A program made the position numbers and the translations under genes. From Kitasatospora cineracea (GTDB taxonomy: Bacteria; Actinomycetota; Actinomycetes; Streptomycetales; Streptomycetaceae), in NCBI RefSeq assembly GCF_003751605.1, contig NZ_RJVJ01000001.1, forward strand, positions 2,232,001 to 2,296,000: 64,000 bases of DNA. Direction: 5' to 3'. Of the stretch, positions 45,501-54,271 are shown in pieces (position 1 is the first letter of the stretch; each line of letters begins with the position of its first letter). The notes beneath the pieces are model-generated. The model did not search any database, was not told the DNA's origin, and was given only the letters and a program-made list of their open reading frames with translations.

Positions 45501-47261
45501 GTGTCGTACGACTACGACGTCGTGGTGGTCGGTTCGGGCTTCGGCGGGTCGGTCGCGGCCCTGCGGCTGACCGAGAAGGGCTACCGGGTCGCGGTCCTGG
45601 AGGCCGGGCGCAGGTTCCGCCGCGAGGAACTGCCCAGCACCTCCTGGAACCTGCGCGACTACCTGTGGGCACCCGCCCTCGGCCGCTACGGCATTCAGCG
45701 CATCCACCTGCTGCGCAACGTGCTGATCCTGGCCGGGGCGGGCGTCGGCGGCGGCTCGCTGAACTACGCCAACACCCTGTACGTGCCGCCGAAGGCGTTC
45801 TTCGAGGACCGGCAGTGGCGGCACATCACCGACTGGCAGGCCGAACTCGGCCCGTTCTACGACCAGGCGCAGCGGATGCTCGGCGTCCGGCTCAACCCGA
45901 CCATGACCCCCTCCGACGTGCACCTGAAGGCCGCCGCCGAGGAGATGGGCTGCGGCGACACCTTCCACCTGGCGCCCGTCGGGGTGTTCTTCGGCGACGG
46001 GCAGGACGGCACCGGCGAGGCCAAGGCCGCCCCCGGCGGCGAGGTCGACGACCCGTACTTCGGCGGCGCCGGGCCCCGCCGCAAGGCGTGCACCGAGTGC
46101 GGCGAGTGCATGACCGGCTGCCGGCACGGCGCCAAGAACACCCTCACCGAGAACTACCTGTACCTGGCCGAACGGGCCGGCGCCGAGATCCTGCCGATGA
46201 CCACCGTCAAGCGGCTGCGCCCGCACGGCGAGGGCTACGCCGTCGACGTGCTGCCCACCGACGCCCGCACCCGGCGGGCGCAGAGGGCCGGGGCGCGCAC
46301 GATCACCGCCGAGCGGGTCGTGGTCGCGGCCGGCACCTACGGCACCCAGAGCCTGCTGCACCGGATGCGCGAGGGCGGGCTGCTGCCCCGGATCTCCGCC
46401 CGGCTCGGCCACCTCACCCGCACCAACTCCGAAGCCCTGGTGGGCGCGCAGACCTCCACCCGGCGCTACGGCGAACGCCCCGACTTCACCCGCGGGGTGG
46501 CCATCACCTCCTCGGTGCACCCCGACGCCAACACCCACATCGAGCCGGTCCGCTACGGACGGGGCTCCAACGCGATGGGCGCGCTCTCCGTCCAGCAGGT
46601 GTCCGGCGCCGGGCGCGGGCCGCGCTGGCTGCGCTACCTGGGCACCGCCGCCCGGCACCCGTGGATCTTCGTCCAGTCGATGAACCAGCACCGCTGGTCG
46701 GAGAAGACCATCATCGGCCTGGTCATGCAGTCCCTGGACAACTCGCTGACCGTCTCGCTGAAGAACGGCAGGCTCACCTCCCGGCAGGGCCACGGCGCGC
46801 CCAACCCCAGCTGGATCCCGGCCGCCGAGGAGGGCGCCCGGGCGCTGGCCGCCTCCATCAACGGCTTCCCCGGCTCCACCGCGGGCGAGATCTTCGACAT
46901 CCCGCTGACCGCGCACTTCCTCGGCGGCTGCCCGATCGGCGACAGCGCCGACACCGGCGTCGTCGACCCCTACCACCGGCTGTACGGGCACCCCGGGATC
47001 AGCGTGGTCGACGGCTCCGCGGTCTCCGCCAACCTGGGCGTCAACCCCTCGCTGACCATCACCGCGCAGGCCGAGCGCGCCATGTCGATGTGGCCCAACC
47101 GCGGCGAGGCCGACCCGCGCCCCGAACCGGGCGCCGCCTACCGCCCGGTGCCGCCCGTCGCCCCGCGCCAACCCGCCGTCCCCGCAGGGGCGTTCGGTGC
47201 GCTGCGGCTGCCGCTGCTGCCCGTTCCCGCGGTGCCCCGGCGGGCCCCGGAAGAAGATTGA
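45501..47261 (+). CDS. FAD-dependent GMC oxidoreductase with ferredoxin-like Cys motif (cholesterol-oxidase-like)
   Basis: GMC enzymes oxidise alcohols or sterols with FAD. The 586-residue protein starts with the dinucleotide fold VVVGSGFGGSVAALRLTEKG (residues about 7-26) and VLEAGRRF. It has AGAGVGGGSLNYANTLYVPP and a C-terminal HFLGGCPIG and VVDGSAVSANLGVNPSLTITAQAERAM, which are C-GMC features. At about 196-206 it has CTECGECMTGC, a CX2CX2CX3C motif like a [4Fe-4S] ferredoxin site, followed by RHGAKNT. This form is known from actinobacterial cholesterol-oxidase-like proteins. The GTG start follows GGAGGGG. It is co-transcribed with the aldehyde dehydrogenase; an alcohol-to-aldehyde-to-acid sequence is plausible. 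Confidence 0.88.
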   Translation: MSYDYDVVVVGSGFGGSVAALRLTEKGYRVAVLEAGRRFRREELPSTSWNLRDYLWAPALGRYGIQRIHLLRNVLILAGAGVGGGSLNYANTLYVPPKAFFEDRQWRHITDWQAELGPFYDQAQRMLGVRLNPTMTPSDVHLKAAAEEMGCGDTFHLAPVGVFFGDGQDGTGEAKAAPGGEVDDPYFGGAGPRRKACTECGECMTGCRHGAKNTLTENYLYLAERAGAEILPMTTVKRLRPHGEGYAVDVLPTDARTRRAQRAGARTITAERVVVAAGTYGTQSLLHRMREGGLLPRISARLGHLTRTNSEALVGAQTSTRRYGERPDFTRGVAITSSVHPDANTHIEPVRYGRGSNAMGALSVQQVSGAGRGPRWLRYLGTAARHPWIFVQSMNQHRWSEKTIIGLVMQSLDNSLTVSLKNGRLTSRQGHGAPNPSWIPAAEEGARALAASINGFPGSTAGEIFDIPLTAHFLGGCPIGDSADTGVVDPYHRLYGHPGISVVDGSAVSANLGVNPSLTITAQAERAMSMWPNRGEADPRPEPGAAYRPVPPVAPRQPAVPAGAFGALRLPLLPVPAVPRRAPEED

Positions 47262-47325
47262 CAGCCCTTCGGCCGCGGTGGGATAAACGGGCCCTCGGAA
47301 CACGGACCACCCCGGGGGGACCACC

Positions 47326-48876
47326 ATGCCCATCTGCCAGTCCTGCGGAGCGGCCTCGCCCGACCCGGCGGTGACCTGCGCCAACTGCGGGCGGCCGGTC
47401 GCCGCACCCGCGATCGGCGACGTCGTCGAGGACACCGGCACCGCCGCGGCCGGCCCCTCCCCGTGGGGCGCCGGCCGGGTGCACCACCCCCGGGAACTGC
47501 CCGTCCTCTCCCGCGGCTGGCTGACCGCGGGCCGGGTGCTGATCGCACCGACCGCACTGCTGGTGCTGGCCGCCGTGATCGGCGCGGGCAGCGACGACGG
47601 CCGCGCCGGCTCGGAGATCTTCGCCACCGCCTGGTCGGCCGAGGGCTTCCAGACCTGGCTGGCCCTGGTCCTCACCGCCTTCGGCACCCCCCTGCGGATG
47701 GTGATGAGCGCGCCCGGCACCAGGGCGGACACCATCTCCAGCGACAGCCACCTGATCATGTACGTGGTCGCGCTGGGCTGGCTGCTGGCGCTCTGGGGCG
47801 GCCAGCACCTCACCGCCCGGGCCCGCCGCCGTACCGCCGCCGAGCCGACCGCGGCCGCGGCCGGCCTCCAGGCGCTGCGCACCGGCGCGCTGTCCGCCGC
47901 CCTCGCGCTGCTGCTGGGCCTGCTGGCCGGCCACGACGCGGACACCGGCGGGAAGAGCGCCGAGCTGAAGGTCGAGCTCGGCCCCGCGCTGCTGCCGCTG
48001 GCGCTGTCCGCGGGCCTGGCCGCGGCCGTCGTGGTGCTGGCCGTGGACGGCGCGCCCGCGCTGCGCGCCGAGGCCGCCCGGCGCGGGTGGCTGGGCAGCC
48101 TGCTGCTCGCCTGGCAGCACGCCTCCCGGGTGGTCGGCGGCCTGCTGGTGCTGCTCACCGCCGTCGCGCTGGTGGTGCAGCTCTCCTCCGACACGGCCTT
48201 CCCGGACAGCGGCTCGCTGGGCCTGGTCACCAACAACGGCCTGCTGCTCCACGGCGTCGGCAGCGGCGCGACCCTGCTGTCCGCCGGCGCCTTCGGGCTC
48301 GGCCACCGGTCGATGTCGCTGTTCGACCTGGGCGGCCACGGCAGCGGCTGGTGGTGCGCGGTGCTGCTGCCGCTGGCCGCCGCGCTGGCGCTCGGCTGGT
48401 CCGCGCACCGGGGCCGGCTGGGCCGGCGCGACCGGGCCGTGCTCGCGGGCCTGTACGCGGTGCTCACCGCCGCCCTGCTGCTCGGCACCTCGATCTGGGC
48501 CGCCCAGAGCCGGAGCGGCGCCGCCCAGGTCGGCGGGTTCTCGCTGCGGGACCGGGACGCCCTCGGCTGGTCGCTGCCGTCGGTGCTGGTCGCCTGCGCG
48601 CTCTGGGCGCTGCTCGGCGCGCTGGTGGTGCCCGCCGTGCTGGACGCCGTGCGCGGCACCCCCGTACCGGTGCCCGCCCCGGCCGCCCCCGCCGTCCCGC
48701 CCGCGCCGCCCGTCCCGCCGATGCCCGCCGCACCGCCGCTGCCCGGGCAGACCGTGACCGACACCCTCGCGCACGGGTCGGTCGAGCTGGTGGTCGACGT
48801 GCCGCCGGCCGCCGCCGCCGTCGCCGACCAGGGCGGGGACCCGCACGCCGCGTACCGGCGCCCGGACGCCGGCTGA
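47326..48876 (+). CDS. Zinc-ribbon polytopic membrane protein
   Basis: I recognise no named function. The 516-residue protein begins with a CX2C...CX2C zinc ribbon (PICQSCGAASPDPAVTCANCGRP), a short linker and about ten hydrophobic helices between about 60 and 440 (for example LTAGRVLIAPTALLVLAAVIG and AALALLLGLLAG). The C-terminal stretch is very Pro/Ala-rich (about 445-490) and ends in a cytoplasmic or exposed tail ending YRRPDAG. Similar streptavidin-free zinc-ribbon membrane proteins occur in Streptomyces without assigned role. The ATG has GGGGGGACC upstream. A strong terminator follows. Confidence 0.85.
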   Translation: MPICQSCGAASPDPAVTCANCGRPVAAPAIGDVVEDTGTAAAGPSPWGAGRVHHPRELPVLSRGWLTAGRVLIAPTALLVLAAVIGAGSDDGRAGSEIFATAWSAEGFQTWLALVLTAFGTPLRMVMSAPGTRADTISSDSHLIMYVVALGWLLALWGGQHLTARARRRTAAEPTAAAAGLQALRTGALSAALALLLGLLAGHDADTGGKSAELKVELGPALLPLALSAGLAAAVVVLAVDGAPALRAEAARRGWLGSLLLAWQHASRVVGGLLVLLTAVALVVQLSSDTAFPDSGSLGLVTNNGLLLHGVGSGATLLSAGAFGLGHRSMSLFDLGGHGSGWWCAVLLPLAAALALGWSAHRGRLGRRDRAVLAGLYAVLTAALLLGTSIWAAQSRSGAAQVGGFSLRDRDALGWSLPSVLVACALWALLGALVVPAVLDAVRGTPVPVPAPAAPAVPPAPPVPPMPAAPPLPGQTVTDTLAHGSVELVVDVPPAAAAVADQGGDPHAAYRRPDAG

Positions 48877-48899
48877 GCCCGCAGGGCCCCCGGACAGGG

Positions 48900-48931
48900 C
48901 AAAGGGCCCCGCGGGGGAACGGGGCCCTTTG
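48900..48931 (+). terminator. Terminator after the zinc-ribbon membrane protein gene
   Basis: CAAAGGGCCCCG pairs perfectly with CGGGGCCCTTTG around an 8-nt loop, with the A/T run at the base of the stem acting as a partial U-tract. Confidence 0.92.
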
Positions 48932-49290
48932 TCGCAGCACTCGGCGTCAGGGCCGCGCCGGTGCTGGGAGACGGCGCCGGGGGAGGAGCGCCGTCCGGGA
49001 AGGATGGTCATGGCACGCGCCGGGGCCGTCCGGGCCTCACGGAGCGTGAAAGGGGGCCGTGCGGGTCGACGGCCTCATCGCGGCCGGGGGTGTACGGTGA
49101 GCCCCCGCCTCCCAGCATCGTCGTGGACGAGGGCCTTGCCGTGCAACCGATTCGGCGTAAAAGAAAGGATGGACGGAACAGGACACGGCGCGGGGGAGCG
49201 CCGGACCGGACCGCCAAGGGGTGGTCACCGTCCGTGATAACGGCTTGCGGGGCGTACCGGGGCGTACGCCGGAGCGGGCGGCTGACTGAG

Positions 49291-49324
49291 GTGTGGCGGC
49301 CGGCACCGGTACCGGCCGCCACAC
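49291..49324 (+). terminator. Perfect hairpin in the guaA upstream spacer
   Basis: GTGTGGCGGCCGG pairs with CCGGCCGCCACAC (13 bp) around an 8-nt loop. It closes some transcript in this spacer, perhaps the small ORF ending at 49289 or a non-coding RNA. Confidence 0.7.
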
Positions 49325-49578
49325 CCCGGGTCCGCCCGGTCGCGGACGGGGTCGCTGTCCCCTGCTGACCCGACCGCGGCACCGGGGCGCGGTCCCACGG
49401 CGGGCCCGTGCCCGCCACGCGCACCCGGTGGACCGGAAATGATCCACGCGTGGTTCCGCCGCCCGGTGCGGCCCGCACCTGGAGGGTGCCGGCGTCTCGT
49501 GCGGTCTCCCGGTGCAACGATTCGCCCGCCCGGCCGGTCACGGGCGGCGGTGCGGGCAGTCGGGTGAAAGCGTCCCGG

Positions 49579-49584
49579 TAGACT
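49579..49584 (+). promoter_or_regulatory. Candidate -10 for guaA
   Basis: TAGACT (TANNNT) lies 42 nt before the guaA GTG, giving a leader of about 35 nt. The -35 region is GC-rich and not recognisable. Confidence 0.4.
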
Positions 49585-49625
49585 CGGGGGCGACACCCCC
49601 TTGTACCGCCGCCGGAAGGCCGTCT

Positions 49626-51212
49626 GTGTCCGCTGATACACCCGCCCAGTCCGCACCCGAGAACGACACCGTCCTGGTCGTCGACTTCGGTGCCCAGTAC
49701 GCCCAGCTCATCGCCCGTCGGGTGCGTGAGGCGCGGGTCTACAGCGAGATCGTGCCGAGCTCCATGCCGGTCGCCGAGATGCTCGCCAAGAACCCGAAGG
49801 CGATCATCCTCTCCGGCGGTCCGTCGTCGGTGTACGAGGAAGGCGCCCCGCAGCTCGACCGCGCGCTCTTCGAGGCCGGCGTCCCGGTCTTCGGCATGTG
49901 CTACGGCTTCCAGCTGATGGCCAAGACCCTCGGCGGCACCGTCGACAACAGCGGCGCCCGCGAGTACGGCCGCACCGCGCTGACCGTCACCCGCTCCGGC
50001 TCCACCCTGTTCGAGGGCACCCCGGACCAGCAGTCGGTGTGGATGTCGCACGGCGACGCCTGCTCGGCCGCGCCCGCGGGCTTCACCGTCACCGCCTCCA
50101 CCGACGTGGTGCCGGTCGCCGCCTTCGAGAACGACGACCTCAAGCTGTACGGCGTGCAGTACCACCCCGAGGTGATGCACTCCGAGCACGGCCAGCAGGT
50201 GCTGGAGCACTTCCTGTACCGCGGCGCCGGCATCGCCCCGAACTGGACCACGACCAACGTGGTCGAGGAGCAGGTCGCGCTGATCCGCGAGCAGGTCGGC
50301 GACAAGCGCGCCGTCTGCGGCCTGTCCGGCGGCGTGGACTCCGCGGTCGCCGCCGCACTGGTGGCCCGCGCCATCGGCGACCGGCTGACCTGCGTGTACG
50401 TCGACCACGGCCTGATGCGCAAGGGCGAGACCGAGCAGGTCGAGAAGGACTTCGTCGCGGCCACCGGCGTCAAGCTGGTCGTGGTCGACGCCGAGGAGCG
50501 CTTCCTGACCGCGCTGAAGGGCGTCAGCGACCCCGAGCAGAAGCGCAAGATCATCGGCCGCGAGTTCATCCGGGTCTTCGAGCAGGCCCAGGCCGAGATC
50601 GTCGCCGACGAGGGCCCCGCCGTGGAGTTCCTGGTCCAGGGCACCCTGTACCCGGACGTGGTGGAGTCCGGCGGCGGCACCGGCACCGCCAACATCAAGT
50701 CCCACCACAACGTCGGCGGCCTCCCCGAGGACCTCGAGTTCCAGCTCGTCGAGCCGCTGCGCAAGCTGTTCAAGGACGAGGTCCGGATGGTCGGCCAGGA
50801 GCTCGGCCTGCCCGCCGAGATCGTCCAGCGCCAGCCGTTCCCCGGCCCCGGCCTCGGCATCCGGATCGTCGGCGAGGTCACCAAGGAGCGCCTCGACCTG
50901 CTCCGCGAGGCCGACGCCATCGCCCGCGAGGAACTGACCCTGGCCGGCCTGGACGCCCAGATCTGGCAGTGCCCCGTGGTGCTGCTGGCCGACGTCCGCT
51001 CCGTCGGCGTGCAGGGCGACGGCCGCACCTACGGCCACCCGATCGTGCTGCGCCCGGTCTCCTCCGAGGACGCCATGACCGCGGACTGGTCGCGCCTGCC
51101 CTACGAGGTGCTGGCGAAGATCTCCACCCGGATCACCAACGAGGTCAAGGACGTGAACCGGGTCGTCCTGGACGTCACCTCCAAGCCGCCGGGCACCATC
51201 GAGTGGGAGTGA
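49626..51212 (+). CDS. guaA: GMP synthase (glutamine-hydrolysing)
   Basis: GuaA aminates XMP to GMP using glutamine and ATP. The GTG giving [22 protein letters not shown] is preferred; the frame upstream to 49512 crosses the promoter. The 528-residue protein has the class I glutaminase half ([20 protein letters not shown] with nucleophile Cys, [11 protein letters not shown] with His/Glu), the PP-loop [12 protein letters not shown] and the C-terminal dimerisation domain ending KPPGTIEWE. With guaB and guaB3 it supplies guanine nucleotides. A DoxX-Rieske gene follows. Confidence 0.98.
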   Translation: MSADTPAQSAPENDTVLVVDFGAQYAQLIARRVREARVYSEIVPSSMPVAEMLAKNPKAIILSGGPSSVYEEGAPQLDRALFEAGVPVFGMCYGFQLMAKTLGGTVDNSGAREYGRTALTVTRSGSTLFEGTPDQQSVWMSHGDACSAAPAGFTVTASTDVVPVAAFENDDLKLYGVQYHPEVMHSEHGQQVLEHFLYRGAGIAPNWTTTNVVEEQVALIREQVGDKRAVCGLSGGVDSAVAAALVARAIGDRLTCVYVDHGLMRKGETEQVEKDFVAATGVKLVVVDAEERFLTALKGVSDPEQKRKIIGREFIRVFEQAQAEIVADEGPAVEFLVQGTLYPDVVESGGGTGTANIKSHHNVGGLPEDLEFQLVEPLRKLFKDEVRMVGQELGLPAEIVQRQPFPGPGLGIRIVGEVTKERLDLLREADAIAREELTLAGLDAQIWQCPVVLLADVRSVGVQGDGRTYGHPIVLRPVSSEDAMTADWSRLPYEVLAKISTRITNEVKDVNRVVLDVTSKPPGTIEWE

Positions 51213-51358
51213 TCCCACCGGCAACCGTGTGACCGCGCCGCTGCTTCCCGCGCCAGGGGAGTGGCGGCGCGGCCATGTGGGAAGGGCACCGGGCACAATC
51301 GGACCCGACCCCGCCGGCGGACGGCGGGCGGCGAGCGGCGAGCGAGAGGGCGGCAACG

Positions 51359-52360
51359 ATGGCGACCGGCACCGGCGGCACGGCGGGCACCAGGACCACC
51401 GAGTGGAAGGCCCCGGGCGCGCGCTACGCGCTGCTGCCGCTGCGGCTGTTCCTGGGGGCGACCTTCGTCTACGCGGCCTTCGACAAGCTCTCCGACGCGC
51501 ACTACCTGGCCGGCGCCGGCGACGCCGCCTCCTTCTACTCCCAGACCAGGGCGGCCCAGGACAACAGCCCGATCGGCTGGGCGCTGGGCCCCGCGCTGCA
51601 CGCGCCGACCTTCTTCGGCCTGCTGATCGCCTTCGGCGAACTCGCCGTCGGCCTCGGCACCCTGTTCGGCCTGTGGGGCCGGGTCGCCGCGCTCGGCGGC
51701 GCACTGCTGTCCGCCACCCTCTGGCTGACCGTCAGCTTCCACACCACCCCGTACTACCTCGGCAACGACCTGGCCTACCTGCTGGCCTGGACGCCGCTGC
51801 TGCTGGCCGGCACCCCCTACCTGTCGGTCGACGGCTACCTCGCCGCCCGGGCCGCCCGCGACCGGGCCCGCGGCCTCGCCGAGGACGCGGTGCGCCGCCG
51901 CGCCCTGCTGGACGGCGGCATCGCGGCCGTCGCGCTCGGCGGCGCCGGGCTGCTCTCCGGCTCGCTCACCGCGAGCTTCGGCCGGGACGAGACCCCCGTC
52001 GCGGCCGGGACCGCGGGCGGGGCCGGCGCCACCAGCCCCGTCCCGCAGCCCGGGCCCGCGGTGCCCGCCGCGCAGGTCCCGGTCGGCGGCTCCGCCACCG
52101 TCAAGGACCCGGCCAGCGGCGACGCCGTGTACATCGTCCAGCCCGCCGCCGGGCAGTACGCCGGACTGTCCTCGGTCTGCACCCACTCCGGCTGCGCGGT
52201 CAACCCGCCCAAGGACGGCAAGCTGTACTGCCCCTGCCACGGCTCCACCTTCGACGCCGCCACCGGCGCGGTCATCACCGGCCCGGCCGTGAAGCCGCTG
52301 CCCAAGTACGCCGTCACCAAGAGCGGCGACCGGCTGGAGCTCGGCCCGCAGCAGTCCTAG
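51359..52360 (+). CDS. DoxX-Rieske fusion membrane protein
   Basis: The 333-residue protein joins two modules. The N-terminal DoxX/DoxD-like part (about 20-185) has four hydrophobic helices (LFLGATFVYAAFDKLSD, FGLLIAFGELAVGLGTLFG and two more). After a segment with a twin-arginine-like RRRALLDGG and a hydrophobic stretch comes an Ala/Pro linker and a Rieske domain with CTHSGC and CPCHGSTF (two Cys and two His as [2Fe-2S] ligands). DoxD is the quinone-linked subunit of thiosulfate:quinone oxidoreductase in archaea, so a quinone-coupled redox role is plausible. The ATG with a weak GGGCGG upstream is chosen over 51275. Partner and substrate are unknown. Confidence 0.88.
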   Translation: MATGTGGTAGTRTTEWKAPGARYALLPLRLFLGATFVYAAFDKLSDAHYLAGAGDAASFYSQTRAAQDNSPIGWALGPALHAPTFFGLLIAFGELAVGLGTLFGLWGRVAALGGALLSATLWLTVSFHTTPYYLGNDLAYLLAWTPLLLAGTPYLSVDGYLAARAARDRARGLAEDAVRRRALLDGGIAAVALGGAGLLSGSLTASFGRDETPVAAGTAGGAGATSPVPQPGPAVPAAQVPVGGSATVKDPASGDAVYIVQPAAGQYAGLSSVCTHSGCAVNPPKDGKLYCPCHGSTFDAATGAVITGPAVKPLPKYAVTKSGDRLELGPQQS

Positions 52361-52584
52361 TCGAGGCTGTGGTCGTCGTCGCGGGCCCCGCCCCGGCCGC
52401 GGCGGGAGGCCGCCACCAGGGCGCCGGCCAGGCCGCCCGCGCCGAGCACGATGCACGCCAGCGGCAGCACGAAGCGGCTGTTCACCTCCCGGTCGTTCAG
52501 CGAGGCCACCAGGTACAGCACCGCCAGGGCGGTGAACAGCCCGCCCGCGACCAGCGCGTACAGGTCGAACCGATGCTTCCTCAT
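52357..52584 (-). CDS. Small two-helix membrane protein (75 aa)
   Basis: The 75-residue product has two hydrophobic helices (ALVAGGLFTALAVLYLVASL at about 11-30 and FVLPLACIVLGAGGLAGALVA at about 38-58) and a basic then acidic tail. The ATG overlaps the stop of the PspC/LiaF-like gene by one nucleotide (TGATG), so it is the second gene of that operon. Its stop overlaps the convergent DoxX-Rieske stop by 4 nt. The family is not recognised. Confidence 0.8.
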   Translation of the reverse strand: MRKHRFDLYALVAGGLFTALAVLYLVASLNDREVNSRFVLPLACIVLGAGGLAGALVAASRRGRGGARDDDHSLD

Positions 52585-54137
52585 CACCGCACCACCTCGA
52601 TGTCGCCGGCGCCCACCGTCACCGTCAGTTCCAGTACTCCCCTGGACGGTTGTCCGTCCGGGACCTCGATCACCACGTCCTCGTTGGTGAACGGCCCGTC
52701 GAAGCGCTGCCCGTCCGGCAGGTCGACGTCGCCCGCGCCGTCGCGCAGCTTCAGCCGCAGCTCCACCCCGGCGGGCACCGTCACCCGGGCGCTGCCCGCG
52801 CCGACCCGCAGCTCGGTGGCGAGGGTGCCGCCGTGCGGGTCCAGCGCCGACAGGTCCAGGCGGGCGTCGCCGAGGCCCAGCGTGTACCGCGAGCGCAGGT
52901 CGTCCTGGGCGGCCGTCCAGTTGCGGTCGCCGGTGGAGTCGGCGACCGTCGCCGAGGTGCCGGCCGCCAGCACCAGGCCCGCCGTCAGCAGCAGCGCCAG
53001 CAGGGTCAGCCCGCGGGCCCGCCCCCAGCGGGAGCTGATCGCCATGGCCAGGCCCAGCGGCAGCAGCGCCACCGCCAGCACCGTCGACCAGCGGTGCTCG
53101 CCGTGCCCGGCCGCCCCCACCGCCCAGGACGCGCCGAGCGAGACCAGCACCGCCGACGCCCCCAGCACCGAGCGGCCGCGCTCGGCCTTGCGCCGGGCCT
53201 TCCACTCGCGGTGCCGGGCCATGTTCTCCCGGTGCTGCTCCATGGCCTGGCGCTGGGCCTCGTGGCGCCGGTCGGCCCGCTCCCGGAAGTCCGCCATCCG
53301 GCGTTCCGTCCGGTCCTGGTGGGTCTCCTCGCGCGGCTCCTTGCGCAGCGGGTCGCCCTCCGGCAGGTCGGTGCGCTGCCACCACGGCCGGGCGGGCGCC
53401 CCCGGCGGCGGCGTGGCGCCGCCGTACGGGTCGCGCTCCGGGTGCCGCGGGTCCCACAGGTAGCCGGACGGGCCGACCGGCGGGGTGTCGCCGTACTCCT
53501 CGGAGCGGGCCGTCCCGGCCTCCGCGTGCCGGGCCCGGATCCGCTCGTGCAGCTCCGCGCTGCGGGCCCGCCACTCGACCCGCAGGTCCCGGCCGACCGA
53601 CTCGCTCCAGGTCTTCCAGTCGGCGAACGGGCCGGAGTCCTCCAGCCGGTCGCGCGGGGCGGCCCCGGGGGCCGGTGCGGCCGGGTTCTCGCCGTCGAAG
53701 CGGCGCCGCCGCTCCGGGTCGTAGCGCAGCGCCAGGAACACCAGCGCGGCGACCAGCAGCAGCGGGAACAGCTGGCCGCCGTCGCCCATCGAGGAGAAGA
53801 ACACCCCGGTGCCGATCACCGTCACCAGCACCGCGCCCACCGACTGGCCGTCGACCCGGCCGGTCAGCACCCGCTGCAGCTCGGTGCTGCCGCCCTCGCC
53901 GTCCGCGGCCTCCCGCGGCACCACCAGCCAGGCCAGCCCGTACAGGAACAGCCCGAGTCCGCCGGTCAGGCCGAGCACCGCGATCACCACCCGGAACACC
54001 ACCGGGTCGATGTCCAGGTAGCGGCCGAGGCCGCCGCACACGCCCGCCACCACCCGGTGCCGGGAGGAGCGGGTGAGCGCCGGGCGGCCCGCTTCGGGGG
54101 CGGCCGGCGGTTCCTCCGGGATCTGGTCGTCCGTCAT
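52584..54137 (-). CDS. PspC-domain protein with LiaF-like C-terminus
   Basis: The 517-residue protein begins with a PspC domain (RHRVVAGVCGGLGRYLDIDPVVFRVVIAVLG, about 27-57, with its membrane helix). It continues with further helices, a long Arg/Glu-rich cytoplasmic region (about 165-310) and two more helix pairs. The C-terminal domain (GTLATELRVGAGSARVTVP ... LTVTVGAGDIEVVR) resembles the outer domain of LiaF/VraT-like sensors. The ATG giving MTDDQIPEEPP is preferred over the upstream frame to 54254. It is divergent from a PspC-histidine kinase gene, so the three proteins plausibly form one envelope-stress system. Confidence 0.88.
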   Translation of the reverse strand: MTDDQIPEEPPAAPEAGRPALTRSSRHRVVAGVCGGLGRYLDIDPVVFRVVIAVLGLTGGLGLFLYGLAWLVVPREAADGEGGSTELQRVLTGRVDGQSVGAVLVTVIGTGVFFSSMGDGGQLFPLLLVAALVFLALRYDPERRRRFDGENPAAPAPGAAPRDRLEDSGPFADWKTWSESVGRDLRVEWRARSAELHERIRARHAEAGTARSEEYGDTPPVGPSGYLWDPRHPERDPYGGATPPPGAPARPWWQRTDLPEGDPLRKEPREETHQDRTERRMADFRERADRRHEAQRQAMEQHRENMARHREWKARRKAERGRSVLGASAVLVSLGASWAVGAAGHGEHRWSTVLAVALLPLGLAMAISSRWGRARGLTLLALLLTAGLVLAAGTSATVADSTGDRNWTAAQDDLRSRYTLGLGDARLDLSALDPHGGTLATELRVGAGSARVTVPAGVELRLKLRDGAGDVDLPDGQRFDGPFTNEDVVIEVPDGQPSRGVLELTVTVGAGDIEVVR

Positions 54138-54271
54138 GCCTCCATCCTTCCGGGCCGCCGGGCCCCGCCCAACCGTCCGGGGCCCGGGAGCGACCCTGAA
54201 CTGTCCCTGAGGGCGGACTAGGGGCCGGACCCTGATGCGCCGCCGCACCGGCACCTGCCACCATCGGTGCC

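Larger units (their letters stand above)
48932..49625. other. About 690-nt spacer before guaA with no confident gene
   Basis: Several frames are open here, but none has a recognisable product. A short AT-rich island (GGCGTAAAAGAAAGGATGG, about 49154-49172) stands out. One 22-codon ORF (GTG 49221 to TGA 49287-49289, MVTVRDNGLRGVPGRTPERA and two more residues) ends 1 nt before a strong hairpin. The part nearest guaA contains its promoter. The rest shows nothing I can name. Confidence 0.6.

Noticed and set aside
43536..48902. 1788-codon open frame on the minus strand
   Set aside because: It runs opposite kinase 2, the dehydrogenase, the GMC enzyme and the membrane protein, and has no domain-like pattern.
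48961..49368. 135-codon ORF before guaA
   Set aside because: It runs through a terminator-like hairpin, has poor third-position bias in the middle and no recognisable product.
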